NCBI GenBank assembly: GCA_947683425.1
Contig: CANTUQ010000004.1
Span: 9,710,001-9,774,000 of the forward strand
Length of the DNA stretch: 64,000 bases
Direction: 5' to 3'
Source of the DNA: Excoecaria cochinchinensis
Taxonomy: Eukaryota; Streptophyta; Magnoliopsida; Malpighiales; Euphorbiaceae
Position 1 is the stretch's first letter. The number at the start of each line of letters is the position of its first letter. The position numbers and the translations under genes are program-made. The notes beneath the pieces were generated by a model, which saw nothing but the letters and a program-made list of their open reading frames with translations, ran no database searches and had not been told where the DNA came from. Positions 1 through 11,840 of the stretch are shown here, piece after piece.

Positions 1-1003
1 TAACTGACTTTTCAATTCCTTCAATTCCACTAGGGCCATTCGGTAAGGAGCCTTAGAAATCGGAGCTGTACCTGGAACAATCTCTACTGACAATTCAACC
101 TCTCTCTCGGGAGGTAATCCCGGTAGTTCTTCCGGAAAGACATCTACAAAATCTCTTACAATAGGAATGTCTTGAATCTTAACTTGTGCTCTCCGGGAAT
201 CTAAAACTACAGCCAAAAATGCTTTACAACCCTTCCTAATAAATCTTCTGGCTTTCATAGCTGATACCACGTTATGTAGAGAACTGCTTCCAATTCCCTT
301 CATAACAACAGACATTTGGTCCTTATCCTTCAAAACCATCACTTTCCTATGACAATCCACTACCGCCCGGTGCTTATCCAACCAATCCATCCCCAGAATA
401 ATATAAAACTCGTGGAACGGTAAGCAGATCAAATCCACGACAAACTCTATACCCTGAATCTTTAAGAGACAATTCCGACACACCCGATCAGCCAAAACAC
501 TCTGACCTAACGGACTGGATACACAGATCTCATATTCCATCTTCTCTTCACTTCCCAATTTATTCCATAACTTACCAGAACACACATAGGAATGGGTAGA
601 GCCCGGGTCAATCAAAGCATAAACTTCGGAGTTAAACAAAGAGAACTTACCGGCAATCACTTCGGGAGCATTTTGTTCCTCTCGAGCCTTCATAGCATAG
701 GCCCTACCAGCTGTCGGCACAGGGCGATCAACTGATTCTGAGGGTTCTCTCTCTCTAGGCCATCCACCATGACCCCTACCTCTTCCCCGATTACGGCTTC
801 CTTGGGGTGTATTGGACCCAGCTCGACTAGCTTCGTGCTGTCCTGATGGATCTCCATACCGACTTGGACATTTCGCAAGAAGATGGTCCATAGAACCACA
901 TCTAAAACAACCTCCTGTTAACCATCGACACTCACCCCAATGTTGTTTGTTGCAATGAGTACATCGGGGAGTGTTATCCCCTCTACCAGTGCCCGCTCCC
1001 TGG
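1..1003 (-). pseudogene. pol: TE-A pol start: zinc knuckle, aspartic protease, linker to RT (partial)
   Basis: On the minus strand this frame gives the nucleocapsid knuckle C-F-R-C-G-S-M-D-H near 890-958. A basic Arg/Gly stretch follows, then the protease core LIDPGSTHSY near 595-625 (catalytic D in the DPGS form), GMDWL near 370-390, and the segment that precedes RT in this family (ELPGLPPEREVELSVEI), reaching position 1. A one-base shift near 1003 separates this frame from the upstream gag frame, so the polyprotein is broken there. RT, RNase H and integrase are outside the window. Confidence 0.85.
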
Positions 1004-1853
1004 AAGAACCCTGTCTCCTCCCTCTAGGGGCTGGACTAGCTACAGACTCATCAGCAAAGTTTCCTTGCGATTCCCTCGGTCTCTTGCTTGAAGAAGAGCC
1101 ACCTCTTGCAGACTTCCTTCTTTGAGCTTTCTCTCTCAAAATATTCTCAGAACGCTCCGCCCTCAAGGCTGCTTGAACCAACTGATAATACTTCACATTC
1201 GGAGCCGACATCAACGAGATTAACATCACCTTCAAAGACTCATTCAAGCCTGATTCAAAATGCTGACATCTAAACTCATCTGTGAGAACCCTGGACGGTG
1301 CATACTTACTAAGCTTGTTAAACTCATTTTCATACTCAGCCACAGACATTGTTCTTTGCTTGAGAGTTAGAAATTGTGCCCACTTGGCATCCTTATATGC
1401 TTTAGTGACATACCGGTTCTGGAACTCACTCTCGAAAAATTCCCATGTAATTGGTTCAGGAACCTGCGGTTGACTAGCCACTAGCCTCCACCAATCATAA
1501 GCAGAGCCTTGCAACAAGGACAATGCACACTCCACTTCTTGCTCTGGTGGACATCTTATCTCCCTAAGTACTCTGGATGTCTTCTCTATCCACATCTCTG
1601 CCTTATCAGATTCATCTATGCCAGTACCAAAGAAATCCTCTGCACCATGCTTTCTTAACTTCTCAATAGGGGCACTGGGTGCTGTTACCCTCTCATGTAC
1701 CCTCATCATATTCTGAAGCACCGCTTCCAACGATCCAATAGGCACCTCAGGTCATCCCCTAGGAGGTTGAGCCGGACCAGAAACTGAGGGATCTTGCTCT
1801 TGGGGATTAGCACTTTTCGCTGACCCATCAAGTGATCCACGAGCAGACTCCAT
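1004..1853 (-). pseudogene. gag: TE-A gag
   Basis: Capsid protein of a Ty3/gypsy element. The ATG at 1853-1851 (MESARGSL) is the best start, just inside the PBS. An in-frame TGA at about 1746-1748 (likely CGA) interrupts it soon after, leaving an open stretch 1745-918. The retrotransposon gag domain is clear: YDWWRLV, then F-F-E-S-E-F, then AQFLTLKQRTMSVAEYENEF and FRCQHFESGLNESL. A Ser/Arg-rich tail (ARGGSSSSKRPRESQ) follows. The same domain order appears in TE-B at 13317-14327. Confidence 0.85.
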
Positions 1854-1944
1854 AACTACAAAACATAAACGCAGAGCGCATCAGGCCAACACAACTCCAA
1901 CAAACTAACTAACACACTGAAACCCAGTAACATCTAACCCAATA

Positions 1945-1956
1945 GCTCTGATACCA
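1945..1956 (-). other. TE-A primer binding site
   Basis: GCTCTGATACCA on the plus strand is the complement of TGGTATCAGAGC, the 3' end of initiator tRNA-Met, five bases inside the LTR. Confidence 0.85.
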
Positions 1957-2383
1957 CCTAATGTCACACCCCAACCTATACCATGGAGACTTCTACTCGG
2001 ATTAGAGGGAGAAGGATCCAAGATAGATAGGAGTGTCACACCCCACTAGTGCAAACAAGCAAACATCACATACAGAAATGAGATATCAAAGTTAAAGTAA
2101 AACTTTGAAAGAAGAAAAGCGATACAGAGCAAAATGAATACTTTTATTAATATACGAAAAGGGGTTTTTACATCTTACATCAGTTTACAAAACAAAAATA
2201 CAAATAAACAAAAGTCCAAAGTACACTGTTTCGAAGGGCTAACAAAACATTATATCTATTACAAAAGAAAGGAAAGCCTATACTACAAAACTCCCGATCT
2301 CTAGTTGCGTTGGCCTTCCCGATGCGACACGCCCAGACCATGCGTACCAAAACCTTCCACACCTGCACGGATAAACACCCGTG

Positions 2384-2812
2384 CTAAGCGAAATCGCTTA
2401 GTGGGGAAAAACACAAAAGCATAACCGCCACTCACAGTGACGACAACAGAAAGCACATGATAATGATATAATCATAGATGTAGAATTATACATAATTAAT
2501 TCAAATATTTATATTATCATCCAATGTTCTTATACAAAGACACACTAACACCTGCTTAATCATAAAGAGTGGATAACGAGTACACATAGATACTTGAGAG
2601 TATCAATATCATATTATGAACACATAGATACCCGAAGGTATCAAATCATTCTTTTTATTTTTGTTCCAAATTGTTTTCACATAGAATCTTAAGAAAGATT
2701 CAAACAGAAGGATCGCAAGGATCCGATCGGGGGACCTGATCAGGGTCCAAAATCGTACACATAGCTGCAGCAACACATAACTCTATTAGGCATGCCTAAC
2801 TATCCACTTTCT
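2384..2812 (-). repeat. Inverted-repeat chain in LTR-A
   Basis: Series of short stems in the order seen in other LTRs of the window, including GATACCCGAAGGTATC near 2628 and GGACCTGATCAGGGTCC near 2734. The stem 2710-2724 uses GGATC/GATCC where B, D, I, K, L and M use GGTTC/GAACC. Confidence 0.7.
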
Positions 2813-2959
2813 GACATTAGTAGGTTATACGAAATCTTGTCAAATTAACATACATGCTATTCATTTAAATAGGTATTCAAGGATTTAATGAAAGAATGCA
2901 TGCAAAAGAAATCAAGTCATTAAGCAAAAAGGAGAAGAAATCAAATTTGGAAGTCACGT

Positions 2960-3214
2960 CTGTCGCGCTCGCGACAGAAGCCAAAATACACCTCCCCGCC
3001 TCGTCTCGCGATCCCGAGTGACCTCGTGCTCGCAAGAGGACGCAGGTGCTGCTCTCTGTCGCGCTCGCGACAGAAGAGAGCCTTGCACATGTTCGAAGCT
3101 CGAGCACTCTGTCGCGCTCCCTTCGAACTCCTCGGCGCGACACCTCTCGCGCCGGCGCAAGGGCTGAAACCTCCGCACTCTGTCGCGGTCGCGACAGTGT
3201 CGCGATCGCGACAG
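2960..3214. repeat. CGCGA palindrome array of LTR-A
   Basis: Repeated near-perfect palindromes of the CTGTCGCGCTCGCGACAG type at 2960-2977, near 3058-3075 and 3178-3214. They form a CpG-rich island in AT-rich LTR sequence. Confidence 0.8.
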
Positions 3215-3607
3215 AATCGGGTTTTTCAGCTCTTACGCCCAAAATCTGCAGAAATTTCATACCAAACACATTCAAACTTCCAAAATTGATTCTAAACCTC
3301 AAAATTAAGTAACACAAGCATCAACAACTCATAATCTAATGAAAAACCCAGCTTTATCACCATTTATTTCAAGTAAATCAAGCCAAACACATGCTCAATT
3401 TCAAGAAATCCCAAAACAACAATTTTAACACTAATTGCAACTATTCACATGATTCCTTGCAAATCCTTCAACAATATTCATTCGCTAACATCACATATCA
3501 TGCTAATTTCAATTTAAGCTATACATATTAAATTCATAACTCCAATCGAAGCTAAAAATGCCAAAACCCAACTCAAATCACACATACATATATAAAACAA
3601 ATATTCC

Positions 3608-3690
3608 CAAACCTTATCTCCTTTGCTCCTACTCGTGAGCTCTGCTCCCGCTAGCGATTTCTTTCCCTTTTTCCGGTCTAGGAGACTCCT
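3608..3690 (-). other. Putative Lys-rich micro-exon of LTR-A
   Basis: After an acceptor-like TTGTTCAG (AG at 3692-3691), a frame reads RSLLDRKKGKKSLAGAEL and stays open. The predicted intron from GTGAGT at 3812 is 122 bp. It corresponds in position to the KGKE frames of other LTRs but lacks their quick stop. Confidence 0.3.
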
Positions 3691-4280
3691 CTGAACAACA
3701 AACCCACAACAACTATAATTAATTCTATAACAACCCACATATATACATATATAATTATAAAACCTAGAGAAGAGGAAGAAGAAAATCTAAGACATAAATA
3801 ATCCCTACTCACCTTTAAGCTTCAAAATCACTATCTAAACAACTTTAATTACTCAAATAAAGAAGAGGGAGCAAGATTGTGCAAAAAAAAAAGGGAGAAC
3901 GAAGAAGAAGAAAAAGGAAGAGAAGAGAGTGGCGTGAGGAAGAGAGGAAGAATGGGAATCAAAGGGAAGGCTGCCTTCTCTCTCTCTCTCACCAAATTCA
4001 TTAAATGCTAACTTATCCCTTATGCCACATGTCACTCTCTCCATAGGACACTTGCCCTATAACACACCCTACTCCCATACACTCCTATACATAGTAAATT
4101 ATCCCTTGCTCACATCTTATTCCCATACATTAAATCATATACTAACCTATCTCCTCTTCTCAAACTAATACACATAAATTAAATAAATAATCCAAATTAA
4201 CACCTACATGCAACACATAAAAATACACACATACAGACACGGACAGGCTCAAACTACTGGGGTGGTTTTGGGGTGTTACA

Positions 4281-4787
4281 GAATCCACTTTATCCTTTAA
4301 ATATTGGCCTTTGATTTGAGTGGAAACGAATGGCATTAGAACAAGAAGGAAAAGAAGAAGAAGAAGTAAGGAAGAAGAAAAACGGGAGACAAGAGGGAAG
4401 AGCAGATTTTTTTCTGCTCTCTCTCTCACTTTCTCTTTCTTCTATTAAACCTCTACCCAACCCCTTGCTACTTGTCACCTTGCCATTAGTCCAAAATAAA
4501 AATCTTTGTCTTATATCCATTTAGGTCCTTGGCTAAACTCTTCTTAGTCCTTATCCAAATACAAATCACTCACTGAACAATTTATTTTCCTTTCTCAACT
4601 TAAATTCTTTTCAATTAAATCCTAATTCCATACTTTACAAATTTATCATTAGCCACACTTATCGAAACTTTTATATTAACTCTTAAATTGTCCAATTTGC
4701 ATAACAAACACTTCAACGTGCACAACCTTAGTCACGACTCATCCTCAATACGCCTAATTCTTCTAGGGTATATTTCGGGGTGTGACA
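4281..4787 (-). repeat. LTR-F 3' LTR, remaining end
   Basis: Ends GGGGTGTGACA at 4787 and is about 95% alike by eye to 22451-22959. Its other part lies beyond TE-A, left of the window. Confidence 0.8.
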
Positions 4788-4800
4788 ACTCTTCCCTCCT
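4788..4800 (-). other. TE-F polypurine tract
   Basis: Reverse complement AGGAGGGAAGAGT directly abuts the LTR. The next bases still resemble the last pol codons (FEDEIL) of TE-B, showing TE-F derives from a Tekay-like element. Confidence 0.75.
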
Positions 4801-5977
4801 AAAAGAATTTCGTCCTCAAAATGCACTTACATCTAAAAAATCCAGAAATTATACTCCAATACGCTATCATTTACACTGATCATTTCCGTATCGTCATATA
4901 ATGCTTACGTTCTACACTTATAATACATACATTTCACTTATCCCAATACACCTTTACTTGTAATATACTTATTTGCTATAACTTACTCTCATCACTATAC
5001 TATCAAACCACTTCTTTTTAATCCAAAAAGGCTACACAACTCATAACTTTCTCTTGTCCATAACTAAACCCAAACTCATAAAACGGATTAGAAGAAATCC
5101 CATAATTCTCTTTCTATTACCTTACATTCAAATTCACAACTCTCATTAGAACAATCATTACTTCAACCACCAATAAAAAATCTAAGTACATACATCTCAC
5201 ATATAAACCATTTAATTAACAACATTTGATATACAGCCCCTTAATACTCCAAAAATCCCTTTCATTCATTCTTATAGGATTCCAAAATATTCCTTTTACT
5301 CAACTGTAACTATACACACAGTGCATTCTTCTTAACAATGGCTATGCTCATAAATCACACACTTAATCGTAATATCAAATATTCAATGTACACCCTGCCA
5401 GATTTCTCTCCACCAAAACACATATGCAAATGCTTCTCATGTCTGATCAAAAGACTATGATGCAATGAGGATGTGATGTTTCATGTATGCAAGATGATGC
5501 AAAAATGCAATTGATGTCATAATGTTTACTTTTCCCATCCCCATGCTTCAATATGCTTTCATTCAAACACTTTACTGGAGATAGCCGACAGGCATACAAA
5601 GCATTATCATAACCTTACAAAATCCCGATACTCTTCCATCTCAAAATACCAAAACATCTATTCTCCCAAGGCAACCACATACCAACACTTCAAAACATTT
5701 ACAAAACCTTCTCTTAGAACACTTATAATCAAAAGAAAATTCCTAATAGATTCTCTGATAACTCATCTAACAAATACAATCCAAATCACACACACATAAC
5801 AATACAGAACAGGCTGGTCGTGACCTATCGAGACAATTTTTAACTAAACACATCATCTCATTGGGAAAATCTCATTCCCAACTCAAACCCGAAAACAAAA
5901 TCATACGCTTTGGCCAACACTAAACTATACAGACACACTTTAAAACACCTAGCCAGCCAGAATCAACTAAACCGTCC
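4801..5977 (-). other. TE-F internal region, no coding capacity
   Basis: About 1.2 kb, AT-rich, with stops in all frames. Nothing recognisable apart from a leader-like stretch with repeated ATGATGCAA words near 5455-5520. No gag or pol similarity was seen. Confidence 0.6.
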
Positions 5978-5989
5978 CTCTAATACAAA
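5978..5989 (-). other. TE-F degenerate primer binding site
   Basis: CTCTAATACAAA next to the LTR resembles CTCTGATACCA (complement of the tRNA-Met PBS) with a few changes. Confidence 0.5.
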
Positions 5990-5991
5990 AT

Positions 5992-7242
5992 TGTAACACC
6001 CCCAACCCCCACACATAGCATATCGAAGGACGAATAGCTACGGTGAGCGGAGGGTGCTACTAGACAAAGACACACATGGTAAAACATAAATCAGAACACA
6101 TTAGTGCGTGAAGCACGATCTTAGAACATATTGACACACTTTCAGATGCTTAATCATATACTTTTTGCACATCATTACAGAACATGTTAAATCATTCATA
6201 TAACTTTATTCATTTAATTGCCTGCTAAGTCAAAGGGGTGGATAAGCGAGTAACGCATAATCATTCAGAACGCATGGATACCCGAGGGTATCAAAATCAT
6301 TCTTTTCTTTTTATTTCAAAACATTTTCGCATGAAATCTTAAGCAAGATTCAAGTTAAATGGGGATCGCGTGGATCCAATTCGGGGACCTGATCAGGGTC
6401 CAAAATGCATACGCATGGCTGTAGCAAACTGAACTCTATAGGCATGCCTCTCTATCCACGACTCGACTAACGCAGGCTAAATTCCCATATTGTTATTAAA
6501 TTCTTTCACATTTTACACATACATACACATGTGTTCATTAAGTACTTGTAACCTTCCTTTATAATTACCTAAGCACGTGCATTCATGCACTTACATATCA
6601 TTTGCACTAATTATACTTAACATAGCCTTATTATTGTGCATCATGCATTCCTTAAGACTTAATGAACAAATCAAATTTACTTATACATATACCTTCATAA
6701 TAATAATGGTGGGTAAATCCTCGTATTTCGCTTCTTACCATGTGTGAGAGCATTTGAATAAATCATATGTTACTTATATCATTTACAATATTCTTCTTTA
6801 TAAGATGCATCATAAACTTAATCATACACCCATTCATTCAATAGCCAAACCCACTTATCATGATTATCACATTCAAACAAAGGAGCCAAACATGTACTTT
6901 TCATAATTCTATGCAGTCATATACGCACATCAAAATCTTCCTAGCATTCGATACCCTATACACTTTTTATTTGCCAATCAAGTTACATTCGTTCATATAT
7001 ATATATATATATACACACACACGTGAAATAACCATAGCGAATTAACTCCTTAAGTCAAGTATTCATTGTTTAGAAAAATAGGTTACACACTATTTTAAAG
7101 TTGTATATGTACACCACACAAAACAACCCATAAACTTAAACACATTTTAATGCTTAACTAAGGAAAACAGGAGAAGGAGAATTCAAAAATCCAAAAATCC
7201 ACAACAGAAGCATGTTACACGGCAGTATGGTAAACCCTTACC
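5992..7242 (-). repeat. LTR-F 5' LTR, part 1
   Basis: Starts TGTAACACCCCC. Minus-oriented: carries GATACCCGAGGGTATC (about 6288), GGATCGCGTGGATCC (6363-6377), the GATCAGGGTCC stem and a degenerate AGGCATGCCT. An (AT)n/(AC)n tract lies at 6994-7022. It is interrupted at 7242 inside its palindrome array by TE-B; the copied site is TTACC (7238-7242). Confidence 0.75.
7211..7242. repeat. CGGCGGTATGG palindrome array of LTR-F, left part
   Basis: TTACACGGCAGTATGG...CTTACC is half of a hairpin-forming unit that resumes after TE-B at 16977 (GCCGTGTAAGG). Confidence 0.65.
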
Positions 7243-7659
7243 TATAACACCCCCTACCATACGTAAGCAATCCCATCCGATAAGGAGTGAGATGCCGTAT
7301 GAGTAAAGGTGTCACCAAACAGATACAAAGCAAATCATACATTCATTCCTAACATACATACTGAAATACAGGATAATTAAAACTTTAAAAGGAAAAGAAA
7401 GCAATAGCTGATCATACATTAATATAACAAAACCATTACAATAATGTTCTGATCAACTAGCTGAAACAAAAGATGTTACATATCCAAAATATAAGTATAA
7501 TAGCGGAAGCTGAAACAAAACTAATTCCAGAGAGTTCTTAACAAAAAGAATCATCATAGATTACAAACTGAGCCCTACACTAAACCTTCTGTGTTGGCTT
7601 GACGGCGGTGACTCTCTCACAAAGCAAAACTCCTTCCGCACCTGCACGGGTAAAAACAA

Positions 7660-8160
7660 TGTGCTAAGCGATAAACGCTTAGTGGGGAGATACACATAAA
7701 ATATGAACGGCCATTCACAATGGTCGTCAAGGCATAACACATACACAATGGCAAAATGCAATAGCTTGTAACATAATTTATAAGAACATGCTCACAATTT
7801 AAAGCCATACATTCTGCATCTCAAATTCATATCCATTTCCAGATTAGTTGAACATACATTTCATCAATATACTCATATAGATATCACATGCAGACTCTGG
7901 GTAGTGGATAACGAGTGTACAGACAGTACTTTACGGGTACGAGCCGATTACAGACAGTACCTTACGGGTACGAATCGAGAAAACCATTTTACTTATAACT
8001 TTTACAAATACATTTCAAAAGGGACGTTAAACAAGATCCTTACACAATAGGGTTCGCGAGGAACCAAACGGGGACCTGATCGGGGTCCAAACGAAACAAA
8101 GGGCTGCAGCTAAAAGACTCTATTAGGCATGCCTAACTATCCACTTACTTGACTCTAGCA
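7660..8160 (-). repeat. Inverted-repeat chain in LTR-B (3')
   Basis: Includes the CTAAGCG...CGCTTAG stem near 7664-7683, an ATTCACAATGG stem near 7710, TACGGGTAC stems near 7930-7970, GGTTCGCGAGGAACC at about 8050-8064, GGACCTGATCGGGGTCC at 8071-8087, GCTGCAGC, and TTAGGCATGCCTAA at 8123-8136. Confidence 0.75.
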
Positions 8161-8368
8161 GGTTATGCGTCATTCAAACCATATTCCAGAAGATAACATA
8201 AAATTCATCAGAAGAATCATGGTATCACTCATATCAAAGCATATAAAAATATAACATGCATGATACAGCAGTATAAATCCATTCGGAAGAATTACGGAAT
8301 TCATTGTTGAGTTAAAACCGGGAAATTTAAGAAAATAGTCCAAACGAAGGTGACCAACAAGGTTGACA

Positions 8369-8756
8369 GGTCACGGGTCGTGACTGGCATCACAACTCGT
8401 GACTAGCCTCCTTCACAAGCCGGTCACGAGTCGTGACTGGGAGTCACGTCTCGTGACTGGCTCTCTTCCTTCGCTGGTCACGCGACGTGACTTATCCCTT
8501 CTCTCTCGCTGGTCACGAGTCGTGACTGGGTGTCACGTCTCGTGATTGGCTTCTTCAGGGCTGGTCACACGTGACTGTCTCAGGCTGGTCACGAGTTGTG
8601 ACTGGGAGTAATACCTCGTGACTGCCTTCCTCTTGGCTGGTCACGAGTTGTGACAGGCAGTCACAACTCGTGACTAGCTTCTATCTGGCAGGTCACGAGT
8701 CGTGACTGGAAGTCACGTCTCGTGACTTGACTCTCTTCTTGGATAGTCACGCGACA
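8369..8756. repeat. TCACGAGTCGTGA palindrome array (3' LTR of TE-B)
   Basis: Roughly a dozen imperfect palindromes of the GGTCACGAGTCGTGACTGG kind, spaced by CT-rich linkers. Confidence 0.85.
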
Positions 8757-9047
8757 GACACAGCAAAACGGGAATTTTGTACAATAACACGATTTTCCAG
8801 TTTTCCAGAATTTTCCCAGAATACAGAAATCAACTCCAAACTTGAATCAAAATCACACAAATCAATTCCTACCTTCCAGAATATCATTTAAGCATCAAAA
8901 TGACATATAACAACTTAATTCAGCACTCATCACAACCAAAATCATACATTACCACAATCAAGAACATAAACCCTAGAATTTTACAGTAAGTTCAAATCAA
9001 GCACAATTCACAATCAAAAATCCCAAACCTGAGATTCTAAGCTTCAA

Positions 9048-9107
9048 TCACTTAGCTCCACTCGTCCCGGCAACCTCCTTTCCCTTGGGATCGCGAGGGG
9101 CCTCAGC
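9048..9107 (-). other. Putative micro-exon peptide in LTR-B (3')
   Basis: Frame AEAPRDPKGKEVAGTSGAK then TGA. It follows an acceptor-like GTGTTTAG (AG at 9108-9107). A strong GTAAGT donor lies at 9223-9218, giving a 117 bp predicted intron. The peptide recurs in LTR-K and LTR-D with mostly silent (B vs K) codon changes. No ATG was found in frame upstream. Confidence 0.4.
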
Positions 9108-9695
9108 TAAACACAACAAATCAAAGAACACCCAACAATGCAAACCCTAAGTTAAATCTAAACTCAAGGAAGAAGAAGATGAAACAAATGAGAGAACAAA
9201 ATGAGAAGAATACAATTACTTACGAGAGAAGATGCAAAGAGATTATTAACTTCACCAATAAAGTCTTGAATCCTCAATACAGTTCTTAGAATGAAGAAAA
9301 TGAAGAAGAAGAAGGTGAGTGAAGAAGGAAACGTGAATCTGCCATTTTCCCTTCTTTCTTCCCTTTTTCTTTTTCTTTTCTTTGCCCTAAGTATGTGTCC
9401 ATTTCCTATTGGTGAAGCTAACCACTCACACTAAACTAACATGCTCTACACACACCTAACACTTTCCCAACTAATGCACACCATACAATGGTATGAACAC
9501 ACACACACAAGCATATCCCAACTTAAAACACCATAAAATGATATGCTCAAGTACACTCAACTATTACCCAATTAATTCACACCCTAAAGCCATATATGCA
9601 CCCACATACTAACAAAACCCAGAAACATGCATTTTTAATAAAAATACCCTTATGCTATGCCGAACACATACAAATTCATGCTCACACAAACAGGA

Positions 9696-11180
9696 TCATT
9701 CTACTAGGGGGCAAACGGGGTGTGACAACTCTCCCCTACTAATAAGAATTTCGTCCTCGAAATTCTCACCTGAACTGAACAAGTGCGGATACTGAGCTCT
9801 CATCGACTCCTCTGGTTCCCAAGTCGCCTCCTCGACTCCATGATGAATCCACAACACTTTTACCAAAGGAATCTGCTTACTTCTCAATTGTCTTACCTCT
9901 CGGGTTATAATGGCTCGCGGTTCCTCATCATAGGAAAAATCTGGCTTAACCTGAATATCCTGAACTGAAAGAACATGCGAGGGATCTGATCTGTACCGAC
10001 GAAGCATCGAAACATGGAACACATCGTGCAACTTTGCTAACTCCATCGGTAATGCCAATCTATAGGCTACAGGTCCTGCCTTAGCCAAAATCTCATAAGG
10101 ACCAATGAAACGAGGACTAAGCTTGCCTTTCTTTCCAAATCGAAGCACTTTCCTCCAAGGTGAAACTTTAAGGAAAACTTTGTCCCCGATCTCAAAATGC
10201 ACGTCTTTCCTCTTCAAATTAGCATAAGACTTTTGTGGATCCTTGGCTGCCTTCAAATTCCGCTGCACAACTCTAATCTTTTCTTCAGTATCTCTCACCA
10301 AGTCTTGCCCAATCACTGATCTCTCGGATAGCTCGGTCCAACAAACCGGAGTCCTACACTGTCGACCATACAAAGCTTCATACGGTGACATACCGATGCT
10401 CGACTGAAAACTGTTGTTGTAGGCAAACTCCATAAGTGACACATATCTGTCCCAACTACCCGGGAAATCAAAAGCACAAGCCCTCATCATATCCTCTAAG
10501 ATCTGAATGATCCGCTCTGACTGACCATCTGTCTGAGGGTGAAACACTGTACTGAAGTTCAACCTAGTGCCAAAAGCTCTCTGCAACTCCTTCCAAAACT
10601 TGGAAATGAATCTTGGATCCCGATCTGAGACTATGGATAAAGGCACTCCATGCAACCGAACTATCTCATCTACATAGATACTGGCCAATCTATCCATCGA
10701 GTAGTCCACTCTAACTGGTAGAAAATGAGCTGACTTCGTAAGTCGATCCATAATTACCCAAACTGAGTCATGCTTCTTCTGAGTCAAAGGCAAACCAGAA
10801 ATAAAGTCCATGGCGATATCATCCCACTTCCACTCAGGAATGGATAAAGGCGTAAGCAATCCTGAAGGAACCTGGTGCTCGGCCTTTACCTGCTGACAAG
10901 TCAAACACTTGGACACAAAATCCACTATATCACGCTTCATACCAGACCACCAATAAAACTGCTTCATGTCCCGATACATCTTCTCACTGCCAGGATGCAT
11001 AGTAAAAACTGTACTATGCGCCTCACTCATAAGTTGTCTCCTCAACTCCTCAGACTCTGGCACACACAAGCGATCTCTGAACATAAGCACCTCATCCTGA
11101 ACTGAAAACTCTGACTGCTTACCCGATCTGACCTCTTGCATAATCCGCTGAAGTCTCACATCATCCCTCTGAGCATCCAC
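9696..11180 (-). pseudogene. pol: TE-B pol: integrase and chromodomain
   Basis: 494 residues. The HHCC zinc-binding module is HPGSEKMYRDM...CLTCQQVK (about residues 60-100). The catalytic triad is seen as WDDIAMDF, IVSDRDPRF and GQSERIIQILEDM. A C-terminal chromodomain (EVRQLRSKQIPLVKVLW...EEATWEPE) directs integration to chromatin in this lineage. The frame runs through FEDEIL and the PPT and stops inside the 3' LTR, so the last residues (VCPLVE) are LTR-encoded. It continues the frame of the next segments but is separated by a TAG near 11184. Confidence 0.92.
9728..9740 (-). other. TE-B polypurine tract
   Basis: Reverse complement AGTAGGGGAGAGT, directly at the 3' LTR; it also codes for the SRGEL residues of pol. 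Confidence 0.85.
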
Positions 11181-11186
11181 AATCCT

Positions 11187-11390
11187 CTATCTCAAGGTAG
11201 GCTTCACACGCAACTGAGCAAGCAAAGCCCCATCTGGACCAAATCTCCATCTGAATCGTCTCAGGAACAAGGCTGAAACTGACTTCCGACTTAAAGCATT
11301 AGCGACTACATTGGCCTTACCAGGATGGTAATCCACAATGCAGTCGTAGTCCTTAAACAACTCAAGCCAACGACGCTGTCTCATGTTCAA
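11187..11390 (-). pseudogene. pol: TE-B pol: end of RNase H and linker to integrase
   Basis: In-frame piece between two stops. It holds the conserved LFKDYDCIVDYHPGKANVVA stretch near the RNase H end, then NALSRKS. The upstream TAG (about 11394) replaces the Gln seen in TE-C (LMQKELNMRQR). The downstream TAG (about 11184) likewise fits CAG to TAG. Confidence 0.88.
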
Positions 11391-11396
11391 CTCTTT

Positions 11397-11828
11397 CTAT
11401 GTGAGGAAGTACTTCAAGCTCTTGTGGTCCGAAAAGATCCTACACTTCTCTCCATACAGATAATGATGCCAAATCTTCGAAGCAAAGATCACAGCCGCTA
11501 ACTCTAGATCATGCGTCGGATAGTTCTTCTCATGTGGCTTTAACTGACGAGAAGCATAAGCCATAACTTTACCTTCTTGCATCAAAACACATCCAAGGCC
11601 AATACCCGAAGCATCACTATAAATGACAAACTCTTTACCCGAAATAGGTTGAGTAAGAATAGGAGCCTCAACAAGCAACTGCTTCAACTGATCAAAACAA
11701 GTCTGGCATCTATCTGACCACTCAAATCTGACCCCTTTCCTCAACAATCTAGTCATCAGAGCGGTAATCATAGAAAAGCCCTTAACCAACCGACGGTAGT
11801 AACCTGCCAAACCAAGGAAACTCCTCAC
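11397..11828 (-). pseudogene. pol: TE-B pol: RT end and RNase H
   Basis: Contains the RT thumb segment (RSFLGLAGYYRRLVKGF) and the RNase H domain with its catalytic acids in YSDASGIGLG, HDLELAAV and FSDHKSLKYF. It is bounded by in-frame stops at about 11838 (TGA) and 11394 (TAG). It acts in the nucleocapsid, removing RNA from the RNA:DNA hybrid during reverse transcription. Same frame as its neighbours. Confidence 0.9.
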
Positions 11829-11840
11829 TTCCTGAACATT

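Larger units (their letters stand above)
1..4280 (-). mobile_element. TE-A, Ty3/gypsy chromovirus (Tekay-like), 5' part only
   Basis: Minus-strand LTR retrotransposon cut by the window start. Reading leftwards from 4280 it shows the 5' LTR (4280-1962), a tRNA-Met type PBS, gag, a zinc knuckle, protease and the beginning of the linker to reverse transcriptase. The rest of pol and the 3' LTR lie left of the window. It is inserted in the 3' LTR of TE-F: the flank from 4281 matches 22451 onward. The LTR ends TGTCACACCCC and GGGGTGTTACA are near-inverted, as usual for this lineage. Confidence 0.9.
1962..4280 (-). repeat. LTR-A (5' LTR of TE-A)
   Basis: 2319 bp, TG...CA ends. Contains the shared LTR layout read on the minus strand: leader rich in TCTTC (3870-3990), donor-like GTGAGT (3812-3807), Lys-rich short frame (3690-3608), CGCGA palindrome array (2960-3214), TTAGGCATGCCTAA, GGATCGCAAGGATCC (2710-2724), GAATCTTAAGAAAGATTC (2684-2701) and CTAAGCGAAATCGCTTAG (2384-2401). 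Its left end (1962-2045) matches the right end of solo LTR-L (29975-30060) in reverse complement. Confidence 0.88.
7243..9727 (-). repeat. LTR-B, 3' LTR
   Basis: 2485 bp; starts TATAACACC (the first G of TG changed to A) and ends GGGTGTGACA. Carries a palindrome array, a hairpin chain and a micro-exon. Compared with the 5' LTR it lacks about 50 bp near 7896. Confidence 0.92.

Noticed and set aside
8200..8230. Hammerhead ribozyme (retrozyme) in the LTRs
   Set aside because: CTGATGA words occur, for example near 61390 and as TTCATCAG near 8207, but without the GAAA core or paired stems.
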